A DNA stretch of 8,062 bases from Deltaproteobacteria bacterium RBG_13_52_11 (GCA_001797745.1 MGQF01000032.1:6270-14331); one strand, 5' to 3'. Counted from the stretch's first letter, positions 1-5,655 are shown. Program-made: numbers and translations. Notes: a model not told the origin generated them from the letters alone.

Positions 1-728
1 TTGGAGGAGGTGACGTAGGGAGAGGTGCCGTGATCCACATCGAGCAGGCTCCCCTGGGCACCTTCGAAGAGGATCTTTTTTCCCTCCTTGATCTGCTGGG
101 CAATAAAGAGGGATGTATTGGTGACATATCTTCGCAGCCTCTCTCCATACCGCATGTATTCCTGATAGAGGGGTTCCAACTCCAATCCTTGCTCCTGCAA
201 GACATGGGTGAGGTAGTAATTCTTCTGGGCCAGGTTTTCCTCCAATTTCCTGCGAAAGATTTCTTCCTCAGCGAAGTCGATGACCCGGATCCCATCCCTG
301 GAGGCCTTGTCCTCATAGGCGGGGCCGATACCCCTGCCCGTAGTCCCGATCTTCCCTGAACGGATGCGTTCCCTGCCGTTGTCGATCATCTTGTGGTAGG
401 GGAAGATGATGTGGGCCTCCTCACTGAGCAGGAACTGGGAGTCGTCCTGCAAGTATCCCTTTTCTTTTAAGCTATCAAGCTCCTCAATGAGGACCTTGGG
501 GTCAACTACCACCCCGTTGCCGATGATACAGCGTTTCCCTTTATGGAGGATGCCTGAGGGGATGAGGTGGAAGACGAATTTTTCTCCTTCCACCACGAGG
601 GTGTGGCCGGCGTTACTCCCCCCCTGGAAGCGGACGATCACGTCGGCGTGCTCTGCCAACAGGTCGATGATCTTCCCCTTCCCTTCATCGCCCCATTGGG
701 TCCCTACCACTATTATGACGTGCGCCAT
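1..728 (-). CDS. purA: Adenylosuccinate synthetase PurA, N-terminal part (3' end beyond window)
   Basis: The product joins IMP and aspartate using GTP to make adenylosuccinate, the first committed step from IMP to AMP in the cytoplasm. I translated positions 728 to 3 by hand as 242 uninterrupted residues. The family is about 430 residues, so roughly the C-terminal 190 are missing. Family signatures are visible: the GTP-binding loop GDEGKGK at residues 13-19 with the catalytic Asp14, the NAGH motif ending in the catalytic His42, the IMP-binding GTTGRGIGP at 128-136, and EGAQGSLLDVDHGT beginning at 222 with the IMP-contacting Gln225. The start is ATG at 728-726, preceded by GGGAGG in the 12-base gap after serA. 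It is the third gene of the minus-strand cluster and has no obvious promoter of its own, so it is probably co-transcribed with serA. The reading is intact and the identification is very secure. Confidence 0.97.
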   Translation of the reverse strand, partial: MAHVIIVVGTQWGDEGKGKIIDLLAEHADVIVRFQGGSNAGHTLVVEGEKFVFHLIPSGILHKGKRCIIGNGVVVDPKVLIEELDSLKEKGYLQDDSQFLLSEEAHIIFPYHKMIDNGRERIRSGKIGTTGRGIGPAYEDKASRDGIRVIDFAEEEIFRRKLEENLAQKNYYLTHVLQEQGLELEPLYQEYMRYGERLRRYVTNTSLFIAQQIKEGKKILFEGAQGSLLDVDHGTSPYVTSS

Positions 729-740
729 ATCCTCCCGTGT

Positions 741-2324
741 CTAAAGTTGGATCAACCGGACAGAATTCACATTGGGGAGATGGCTGAGCTCGTCAAGAAC
801 GTCTGATGTGGGGATCATGTCCAGGTGGAGAATGCAGAGGGATTTGCCCCCCTTCTTATCCCTGCCGAACTGCATGTTTCCGATATTTATCTCCTTTTTC
901 CCCAGGGCAGCCCCTATGTTCCCAATGACCCCTGGTTCGTCGAGGGTGTCTACCAAGAGGATGTTTCCCGCTGGTATTGCTTCCACGAGATACTCATTCA
1001 CTACTACCAATCTGGGTTCTTTCTTGCCGAAGAGGGTGCCTGCCACCTGATGCGTTTTTCCATCCGCCTTCGCCCTGAGGGTTATGAGGCTCGTGAAGTC
1101 GGCCGCCTCCGTTATCTTGGATTCCCGAAAGGTGATACCTCGTTCCTTGGCGATAAAGGGGGCATTGACATCGTTGACTTGTTCATCCATGTAAGATTTA
1201 AGGATCCCCACGAGGACGGCCGAAGAGATAGGGGCTACATTGTGCGCAGTCACCTCTCCCTGATATTCGATGATGAGTTCCTTGAGTGGGAAGGGGCACG
1301 TCTGGGCAAAGAACCCCCCCATCTTCTGGCCGAGGTTGAGAAAGGGACCCAAGGTAGCGAGGACCTGGGCATCCACTGAGTGGACGTTGACGGCATTTCT
1401 GACGGTCCCCTCGGTCAAATAGGCTGCCATCTGGTGGGCGATGTCGATGGCCACGTTCTCCTGCGCCTCGCTGGTGGCGGCACCGAGGTGTGGGGTGCAC
1501 ACGATGTTCTCCACCCCCAACAGGGGGTTGTCAGGAGGCGGTGGTTCTTTGGTGAATACATCTACTGCCGCCGCCCTGACCTTACCGCTTCGGCAGGCCT
1601 CTGCCAGGGCCTTTTCATCGACGATCCCCCCGCGGGCGCAGTTGATCACCATCACCCCGTCCTTCATCTTGCTGATGGCCTTGGCATCTATTAAGTTCTC
1701 CGTCTCCTTGCTCTTGGGGACATGCACGGTGACGAAGTCAGAACGGGCGAAGAGTTCGTCGAGGGAAACCATCTCGATCCCCTTTTGGGCGGCAAGATCA
1801 GGGGAGGCATAGGGGTCGTAGGCAATGACCTTCATCTTGAGCCCCCGACCACGATCAGCCACAATGCCCCCGATGTTCCCGAGGCCGATGACCCCCAAGG
1901 TCTTGCCGAAGACCTCCATCCCCATGAAGCGCTTCTTCTCCCATTTCTTCTCCCACATAGTGACAGCGGCTTGGGAGATACTTCTAGCGATGGCGAACAT
2001 CAGGGCGATAGTATGCTCCGCAGCAGCCATGGAGTTTCCCCCCGGCGTGTTCATGACCACGATCCCCTTTTTGGAGGCCGCCGCCACATCGATATTGTCC
2101 ACACCAACACCCGCCCTGCCGATCACCTTGAGATTAGTGGCCGCATCGATGATATCGGCAGTCACCTTGGTGGCACTGCGCACCACCAATCCATCATACT
2201 CACCAATAATGCTGCGCAACTCCTCGGGTGAAAGGCCTGTCTTGACGTCTACCTCTACCCCCTTTGCCTTTTGTAAGATCTCCACCCCCTGCGGGGAGAA
2301 CTCATCGCTCACCAATACTTTCAT
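741..2324 (-). CDS. serA: D-3-phosphoglycerate dehydrogenase SerA (long form with ACT domain)
   Basis: The enzyme oxidises 3-phosphoglycerate to 3-phosphohydroxypyruvate with NAD, the first step of phosphorylated serine synthesis. It has 527 residues, the usual length of the long class with an extra intervening domain. Reading order: N-terminal substrate-binding half (about 1-98); NAD-binding Rossmann domain with GLGNIG at 147-152 and the ribose-binding Asp170; catalytic residues Arg231 (NCARGG), Glu260 (TKEPPPP) and His279 (CTPHLGA); an allosteric substrate-binding type domain (about 318-440); and a C-terminal ACT domain (about 454-527, LLVDTLDEPGVIGNIG). In this family the ACT domain commonly mediates feedback inhibition by serine, so such control is expected but not shown here. 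The start ATG at 2324-2322 follows AGGGAGG, which begins one base after the stop codon of the upstream aminotransferase, indicating close coupling. The stop is TAG at 743-741. Nothing is missing or odd. Confidence 0.97.
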   Translation of the reverse strand: MKVLVSDEFSPQGVEILQKAKGVEVDVKTGLSPEELRSIIGEYDGLVVRSATKVTADIIDAATNLKVIGRAGVGVDNIDVAAASKKGIVVMNTPGGNSMAAAEHTIALMFAIARSISQAAVTMWEKKWEKKRFMGMEVFGKTLGVIGLGNIGGIVADRGRGLKMKVIAYDPYASPDLAAQKGIEMVSLDELFARSDFVTVHVPKSKETENLIDAKAISKMKDGVMVINCARGGIVDEKALAEACRSGKVRAAAVDVFTKEPPPPDNPLLGVENIVCTPHLGAATSEAQENVAIDIAHQMAAYLTEGTVRNAVNVHSVDAQVLATLGPFLNLGQKMGGFFAQTCPFPLKELIIEYQGEVTAHNVAPISSAVLVGILKSYMDEQVNDVNAPFIAKERGITFRESKITEAADFTSLITLRAKADGKTHQVAGTLFGKKEPRLVVVNEYLVEAIPAGNILLVDTLDEPGVIGNIGAALGKKEINIGNMQFGRDKKGGKSLCILHLDMIPTSDVLDELSHLPNVNSVRLIQL

Positions 2325-2337
2325 CTCATGCCTCCCT

Positions 2338-3483
2338 CTATTCTTCTGCGCTTAATATCTCCTCTGCTACTTTCACCCCTGCACCCAGTTGCACGGGGTA
2401 ACCCAGACCCTTGAGGACAAGCTCCAGGGTACTGACGGCCTGGATGATATCCAGAGGTTGAAAATAGCCTATGTGGGCAATACGGATGATCTTCCCTTTG
2501 AGTTGAGACTGCCCCCCGGCGATGATGAGGCCGAATTTATCCTCAAAATTCTTCTTAAGTTTCTTTCCATCGACCCCTTCTGGGGCCTTGATGGCGGTGA
2601 GGGCGTCGCTGGGGGATCCTGGAGCTAAAAGCTCCAACCCCAGGGCCTTGGCCGCCTCCCTGGTCGCCCGGGCGAGCCTTCCATGCCGCTTGAAGACGTT
2701 TTCCAGCCCTTCATCTTTGATCATCTTGAGGGCCTCCCGCAGCCCCACCACCAAGGATATGGCCGGGGTGAACTGGCTCTGGTTCTTCTGCGCGACTGCC
2801 AATTCCTCTTTGAGATTGAAGTAAAATTTGGGGAGGTTCGATTTTTCTGCAAACCCCCACGCCTTGGCGCTCAGGGCCACAAAGGCCAGTCCTGGTGGGA
2901 GCATGAAGGCCTTCTGCGAACCGCTGACCACTACATCAAGCCCCCATTGATCCATGGGGAGGTCGGATACCCCGAGGGCGGAGATGGCATCCACTACCAG
3001 GATGGTCTTGTCACGCCCCTTTACGATATCGGCGATCTCCTTGATGGGGTGCATCACACCCGTAGAGGTCTCGCTGGCCTGCACGAAGACCGCCTTGATT
3101 GTGGGTTTGGCGTCGAGGGCCTTCTTGATCAAGGCAGGATCGACCGCCTCACCCCAAGTGACATCGATGGGGGTAAAGTTCACGCCATAGGCCTCGCAGA
3201 TCTCGCCCCACCGCTCGCCGAATTTTCCTCCTCTGACCACTAAGGCCTCGTCGCCGAGGGAGAGGGTATTGCAGACCGCCGCCTCCATGGCGCCGGTCCC
3301 CGAGGAGGCTAAAACAAGGACCTCTTGCTTTGTCTGAAAGACGTACTTGAGCCCCTCCCTGACCTCCTGAAAAAGCACCTCATAGCCGGGGTCCCTATGG
3401 TGCATCACCGGTCCTGCCATGGCGAGCAAGACCCGCTCAGGGACAGGGGTAGGCCCTGGCGAAAAGAGTTGTTTCTTTATCAT
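2338..3483 (-). CDS. Class V PLP-dependent aminotransferase (alanine-glyoxylate / serine-pyruvate type), probable phosphoserine transaminase
   Basis: A 381-residue fold-type I, class V aminotransferase of the alanine-glyoxylate/serine-pyruvate family. Visible signatures are FSPGPTPVPERV near the N-terminus, SSGTGAMEA (60-68, cofactor phosphate and ring stacking region), VVDAISALG with the pyridine-binding Asp165, and SGSQKAFMLPPG with the Schiff-base lysine Lys191. IIRIAHIG contains Arg334, the probable substrate carboxylate clamp, equivalent by motif to Arg360 of human AGT. It does not look like classical SerC, yet it lies immediately upstream of serA. I infer that it converts phosphohydroxypyruvate to phosphoserine with glutamate, although alanine-, serine- or aspartate-dependent glyoxylate or pyruvate transamination is also possible. 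The start ATG at 3483-3481 is preceded by GGAGGG five bases away. It is the first gene of the operon, about 43 bases downstream of the predicted transcription start. Family assignment is secure; the substrate is not. Confidence 0.93.
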   Translation of the reverse strand: MIKKQLFSPGPTPVPERVLLAMAGPVMHHRDPGYEVLFQEVREGLKYVFQTKQEVLVLASSGTGAMEAAVCNTLSLGDEALVVRGGKFGERWGEICEAYGVNFTPIDVTWGEAVDPALIKKALDAKPTIKAVFVQASETSTGVMHPIKEIADIVKGRDKTILVVDAISALGVSDLPMDQWGLDVVVSGSQKAFMLPPGLAFVALSAKAWGFAEKSNLPKFYFNLKEELAVAQKNQSQFTPAISLVVGLREALKMIKDEGLENVFKRHGRLARATREAAKALGLELLAPGSPSDALTAIKAPEGVDGKKLKKNFEDKFGLIIAGGQSQLKGKIIRIAHIGYFQPLDIIQAVSTLELVLKGLGYPVQLGAGVKVAEEILSAEE

Positions 3484-3532
3484 GGTTTCCCTCCGTCAGA
3501 AATTTAGCTTGTTTTCGTTTACTAAGCACAGC

Positions 3533-3561
3533 ATTTTATTTAAGGTGGGCGGTAATGTCAA
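3533..3561 (-). promoter_or_regulatory. Sigma-70-type promoter for the aminotransferase-serA-purA operon
   Basis: Read on the minus strand, a perfect -35 TTGACA (3561-3556) is separated by exactly 17 bases from TAAAAT (3538-3533), five of six matches to the -10 consensus. Transcription should start near 3526, leaving a leader of about 43 bases with GGAGGG ahead of the ATG. I see no riboswitch-like or attenuator-like structure in so short a leader. The match is strong and the position is right, but it is predicted only from sequence. Confidence 0.8.
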
Positions 3562-3596
3562 GGTCTTTAGTCATCGGCCTTCCGCAACCTTGACAT
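3555..3596. repeat. Perfect 10-bp inverted repeat spanning both divergent -35 boxes
   Basis: The arms ATGTCAAGGT (3555-3564) and ACCTTGACAT (3587-3596) are exact reverse complements separated by 22 bases. Each arm contains a whole -35 box (TGTCAA read on the minus strand, TTGACA on the plus strand) plus three shared bases GGT/ACC on the inner side. The arms lie about three helical turns apart (32 bases between corresponding arm ends). This could be a two-site operator for one dimeric or tetrameric regulator acting on both promoters, or a by-product of two good promoters facing outward. Confidence 0.6.
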
Positions 3597-3618
3597 CTCC
3601 CTTCATTTCCCTTAGCCT
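3590..3618 (+). promoter_or_regulatory. Probable promoter for the M24 peptidase gene (and perhaps efp)
   Basis: A perfect -35 TTGACA (3590-3595) is followed after 17 bases by TAGCCT (3613-3618). That matches the -10 consensus only at the first, second and last positions, which are the most important ones. The predicted start near 3625 would give a leader of about 16 bases containing the Shine-Dalgarno sequence. The weak -10 next to a perfect -35 suggests a modest or activated promoter. Confidence 0.5.
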
Positions 3619-3630
3619 TGGGTTGCCGCG

Positions 3631-3637
3631 GGAGGAG
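3631..3637 (+). promoter_or_regulatory. Ribosome binding site fixing the M24 peptidase start
   Basis: GGAGGAG ends three bases before ATG 3641-3643. The same reading frame stays open upstream to an ATG at 3419, but that codon lies inside the oppositely oriented aminotransferase gene, has no good Shine-Dalgarno sequence, and would add 74 residues absent from the family. This site therefore decides the start. Confidence 0.8.
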
Positions 3638-3640
3638 CAG

Positions 3641-4702
3641 ATGAGAGAAAAAGGGGTAAGAGAGATTATGCAGGAGAAAGGGGTGGAGGGAGTCCTTTTC
3701 TTCAGCCCGGAGAACATCCGATATCTCACTGGGTTTTCAGGGAGCGAGGGTTACCTCTTGGCAAGGAAGGATGACAATCTCCTGATGGTGGACTCCCGAT
3801 ATACCGCACAGGCCCAAGAAGAGACGAGGGGATGCCGCATCGCCCTCTTGGAGAAGAAGGTTAAGGGACTCATGGAACATATCTCACCCCTGGGGTTGAG
3901 GCGTTTGGGCTTTGAGGCCCAGGGGATCTCCGTGGCCCTCTTTGAACAACTCCAGGAGGCGATGAAGGGGCTGGAGTTGGTTCCTGTGAAGGAGGAGCTT
4001 GAGAGGCTGCGGGGTTGCAAGGCCCGCGAGGAGATCACCGCCATACAAGGGGCCATCGCGATAGCGGAAGGGGCATGGAAAGAGGTAGTGGAGATGGCTA
4101 GGCCAGGGGTGAGGGAGGATGAGGTGGCCGTTGAGCTTGAGTACAGTATGCGCAGGGGCGGCGGCGAAGGGATGGCCTTTGATTGCATTGTCGCCTCAGG
4201 CCCCCGGTCGGCCCTCCCCCATGCAAAGCCGACCTCCCAATCATTGAAGGAAGGGGATTTGCTCCTCTTTGACTTCGGCTCCCGATATGAAGGGTATTGT
4301 TCCGATGAGTCCTGTACCGTGGTCCTGGGCCGCGCAACGAAAGAACAGCAGCGCATATATAGCATTGTGAAGGATGCCCATGACAGGGCCATAGAGCACG
4401 TAAAACCTGGGATGAAGCTCTCTGAGATCGATGCAGCGGCCAGGGGGCATATCTCCAAGGCCGGCCATGGAGCGCATTTCGGGCATGGTACAGGGCATGG
4501 AGTTGGTCTGGCCGTCCATGAATGGCCCGGGGTGGGGAAGGACTCCCGGGATAGGGCCGAAGCAGGGATGATCTTCACCATTGAGCCAGGGATCTATATC
4601 CCCGGCTGGGGAGGAGTGAGGATTGAGGATATGGTTCTGGTTACTCATGATGGCTGCGAGGTCTTGACCACCATCTCCAAAGACCTCATGGTACTACAAT
4701 AA
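3641..4702 (+). CDS. M24-family metallopeptidase, Xaa-Pro aminopeptidase type
   Basis: A 353-residue M24 'pita-bread' peptidase, the normal length for bacterial Xaa-Pro aminopeptidase/PepQ-like proteins. It is predicted to act in the cytoplasm, releasing an N-terminal residue in front of proline; a dipeptidase (prolidase) activity cannot be excluded. The N-terminal creatinase-like domain (about 1-125) contains NIRYLTGFSGSEG (25-37). The C-terminal catalytic domain carries all five expected metal ligands: Asp211 (FDFGS), Asp222 (YCSDES), His286 (GHGTGHGVGL), Glu315 (TIEPGIYIP) and Glu329 (VRIEDMV). The accessory histidines His282 and His293 are also present, so it should be an active two-metal enzyme. 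No signal peptide or membrane segment is seen. It sits directly upstream of efp, a neighbour arrangement also known in other bacteria such as Bacillus. The start follows GGAGGAG; the stop is TAA at 4700-4702. Subtype (pepP versus pepQ) is left open, so no symbol is given. Confidence 0.93.
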   Translation: MREKGVREIMQEKGVEGVLFFSPENIRYLTGFSGSEGYLLARKDDNLLMVDSRYTAQAQEETRGCRIALLEKKVKGLMEHISPLGLRRLGFEAQGISVALFEQLQEAMKGLELVPVKEELERLRGCKAREEITAIQGAIAIAEGAWKEVVEMARPGVREDEVAVELEYSMRRGGGEGMAFDCIVASGPRSALPHAKPTSQSLKEGDLLLFDFGSRYEGYCSDESCTVVLGRATKEQQRIYSIVKDAHDRAIEHVKPGMKLSEIDAAARGHISKAGHGAHFGHGTGHGVGLAVHEWPGVGKDSRDRAEAGMIFTIEPGIYIPGWGGVRIEDMVLVTHDGCEVLTTISKDLMVLQ

Positions 4703-4709
4703 ACCTTCC

Positions 4710-4723
4710 CGCGCAGAAGCGCG
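4710..4723 (+). terminator. Small hairpin just after the peptidase gene, possible weak terminator
   Basis: CGCGC (4710-4714) and GCGCG (4719-4723) form a perfect 5-bp stem with an AGAA loop, starting eight bases after the stop codon. The nearest T-run (TTGTTTT, from 4736) lies 12 bases beyond the stem, too far for a standard intrinsic terminator. It may pause or protect the 3' end while allowing read-through into efp. Confidence 0.25.
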
Positions 4724-4751
4724 AGGCAGCGTAGTTGTTTTAAAAATTACC

Positions 4752-4802
4752 TCCTCCCCCTGGCGAAGATCCCGCCCTCATTGTGGCGGGGATGGGGGAG
4801 GA
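4752..4802. repeat. GC-rich imperfect palindrome (51 bases) in the peptidase-efp spacer
   Basis: The outer arms TCCTCCCCC (4752-4760) and GGGGGAGGA (4794-4802) are perfect reverse complements. Inside, CCCGCC (4771-4776) pairs with GGCGGG (4785-4790) around an 8-base loop, with AT/AT continuing across a one-base bulge. An unpaired eight-base strand (4761-4768) separates the two stems on the left only. This resembles a dispersed extragenic palindrome (REP/BIME or small MITE-like) more than a protein-binding site, but I cannot count copies in the genome. Confidence 0.6.
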
Positions 4803-4835
4803 TTGAGAAGGGGGTGGACATACGCCCTCGTTTGC

Positions 4836-4869
4836 CCCCTCCCCTCACCCCTCCCGCAGGGGAGGGGTG
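4836..4869. repeat. Second GC-rich palindrome with two alternative pairings, REP-like
   Basis: CACCCCTCCC (4846-4855) pairs perfectly with GGGAGGGGTG (4860-4869) around a GCAG loop. The preceding CCCCTCCCC (4836-4844) is also an exact reverse complement of GGGGAGGGG (4859-4867), so the right arm has two competing partners. The pattern of tandem C-rich blocks followed by a short loop and one G-rich block resembles, from general knowledge, extragenic palindromic repeats common in proteobacterial intergenic DNA. The absence of a T-run argues against an intrinsic terminator. Confidence 0.55.
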
Positions 4870-4872
4870 TAC

Positions 4873-4893
4873 TGGTATATTTTCGTGAAAATA
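4873..4893 (+). promoter_or_regulatory. Possible efp promoter (extended -10) overlapping a short palindrome
   Basis: TGGTATATT (4873-4881) fits an extended -10 element (TG, one base, then TATATT with five of six matches). No recognisable -35 box is present at the right distance, because that position falls in the GC-rich hairpin. Transcription would begin near 4888 and give a leader of about 36 bases. The -10 region runs into the palindrome TATTTTC-GT-GAAAATA (4878-4893), a plausible operator. efp could instead be transcribed by read-through from the peptidase gene. Confidence 0.35.
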
Positions 4894-4910
4894 CGTTCTT
4901 GGATAACGAA

Positions 4911-4919
4911 GAGGAGGAG
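4911..4919 (+). promoter_or_regulatory. Ribosome binding site fixing the efp start
   Basis: GAGGAGGAG lies just upstream of ATG 4924-4926; its AGGAGG core ends six bases before the start codon. An in-frame ATG at 4867 would add 19 residues (beginning MYWYIFVK) not found in elongation factor P and lies within the GC-rich palindrome. Position 4924 is therefore the start. Confidence 0.85.
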
Positions 4920-4923
4920 CACA

Positions 4924-5487
4924 ATGACGGTCGCGACGGCAGATTTTCGCAAGGGACTCAAGATCGAGCTGGAAGGGGAACCCTATATCATCGTTGATTT
5001 TCAACACGTGAAACCCGGCAAGGGTGGCGCCTTTGTCAGGACCAAGCTCAAGAGCCTGGTCACCGGCAACATCATCGATAGGACCTTCCGCTCAGGTGAA
5101 AAGGTGCAGACCCCTGCCCTCGATGAAAGGATGATGCAGTACCTCTATCAGGAAGAGAACAAGTACCACTTTATGGATACCGAGACCTACGAGCAGATTG
5201 CCCTGACAGGGGATCATCTGGGGGAGGACAGCAATTTTTTGCAGGAGAATGTCGAGGTGAAGATCGTCTTTCACAATGGCCACCCCATCGGGGTGGAGCT
5301 CCCCACCTTTGTGGAGCTTAAGATCGTGCAGACGGCGCCAGGGCTGAGGGGCGATACGGCCAGTGGTGGGGGCAAGCCCGCGACGTTAGAGACAGGGGCG
5401 GTGATCCAGGTACCCCTCTTCCTCAATGAAGGGGATGTGATCAAGGTGAGCACCAGGACAGGGGAGTACATCGAACGCGTGAGGTAA
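4924..5487 (+). CDS. efp: Translation elongation factor P
   Basis: EF-P binds between the ribosomal P and E sites and stimulates peptide bond formation at polyproline stretches, relieving stalls. From the ATG at 4924 the protein is 187 residues, exactly the usual bacterial size. Domain I (about 1-64) contains the loop VKPGKGGAF, with Lys33 at the tip, the position modified in lysine-type EF-Ps (Lys34 in E. coli). The middle OB-fold domain contains YLYQEENKYHFMDTETYEQI. The C-terminal OB-fold domain holds the highly conserved stretch from GLRGDTASGGGKPATLETGA to the end TGEYIERVR. Lysine at the tip suggests beta-lysylation by EpmA/EpmB, but those genes are not in the window, so the modification is inference. 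It follows the M24 peptidase gene after 221 bases, a conserved partnership, and may have its own promoter. The stop is TAA at 5485-5487. Confidence 0.97.
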   Translation: MTVATADFRKGLKIELEGEPYIIVDFQHVKPGKGGAFVRTKLKSLVTGNIIDRTFRSGEKVQTPALDERMMQYLYQEENKYHFMDTETYEQIALTGDHLGEDSNFLQENVEVKIVFHNGHPIGVELPTFVELKIVQTAPGLRGDTASGGGKPATLETGAVIQVPLFLNEGDVIKVSTRTGEYIERVR

Positions 5488-5566
5488 TCTGAAAGGCAGG
5501 GGAGGAAAGGAGGTGTCTGGTGGTACCATGGCACAAGTGTGTCGCCAGACGCCCCCCTTTTCAGAT
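5487..5566 (+). terminator. Long imperfect hairpin after efp, probable terminator or 3'-end structure
   Basis: The distal stem is GTCTGGTG (5515-5522) paired with CGCCAGAC (5543-5550), with one G-U pair. Below it GGAGGT (5509-5514) faces GCCCCC (5551-5556), with one mismatch and one G-U pair. The next bases are a C followed by TTTT (5558-5561), a short T-run. A closing stem ATCTGAAA (5487-5494, starting on the last base of the efp stop codon) pairs with TTTCAGAT (5559-5566). The inner hairpin plus T-run looks like an intrinsic terminator for efp; the closing stem is unusual and would compete with the T-run. The loop carries the palindrome TGGTACCA (5521-5528). Confidence 0.5.
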
Positions 5567-5621
5567 ATAAGGAAAAGGTAGATTAAGCGCATTCACCAAA
5601 GCGATAACCGGATAGGGATAA

Positions 5622-5653
5622 GTATATATACGGGGTGCATGCAAAACACCGCT
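5622..5653 (-). terminator. Weak palindromes downstream of smc, possible 3'-end signal
   Basis: In the short space between efp and smc there is a perfect 10-bp palindrome GTATATATAC (5622-5631). Next to it GGTG (5634-5637) can pair with CACC (5647-5650). Read on the minus strand, just after the smc stop codon, this gives CGGTG, a TTTT-containing loop, and CACCCCG. The stem is short and no T-run follows it, so an intrinsic terminator for smc is only weakly supported. Nothing else recognisable lies in 5567-5655. Confidence 0.2.
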
Positions 5654-5655
5654 CA

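Noticed and set aside
30..806. Plus-strand open frames opposite purA
   Set aside because: The minus strand here translates without interruption into PurA with its GTP- and IMP-binding motifs; the plus-strand frames show no protein family features.
1722..2355. Long plus-strand open frames opposite serA
   Set aside because: They are antisense shadows of a complete, motif-verified serA with no start signals or family resemblance.
3419..3640. Upstream in-frame extension of the M24 peptidase to ATG 3419
   Set aside because: It would overlap the aminotransferase coding start and both promoters and adds 74 residues unlike the family; ATG 3641 has an excellent Shine-Dalgarno sequence and gives the normal length.
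3751..4581. A 276-residue open frame on the minus strand across the peptidase gene
   Set aside because: It lies antisense to the fully conserved M24 catalytic domain, is very rich in Ser and Pro as expected for a shadow frame, and has no recognisable motif or ribosome binding site.
4752..4869. CRISPR-like or riboswitch element in the spacer ahead of efp
   Set aside because: There are no regularly spaced identical repeats, and I recognise no conserved riboswitch core; palindromic REP-like DNA explains the pattern better.
4747..5007. Short minus-strand open frame over the peptidase-efp spacer
   Set aside because: It is composed of the GC-rich palindromes and the antisense of efp, with repetitive Pro/Arg/Gly content and no ribosome binding site.
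5386..5592. Minus-strand open frames across the efp 3' end and the following hairpin
   Set aside because: They overlap the conserved efp C-terminus in antisense and lack any start signal or similarity.
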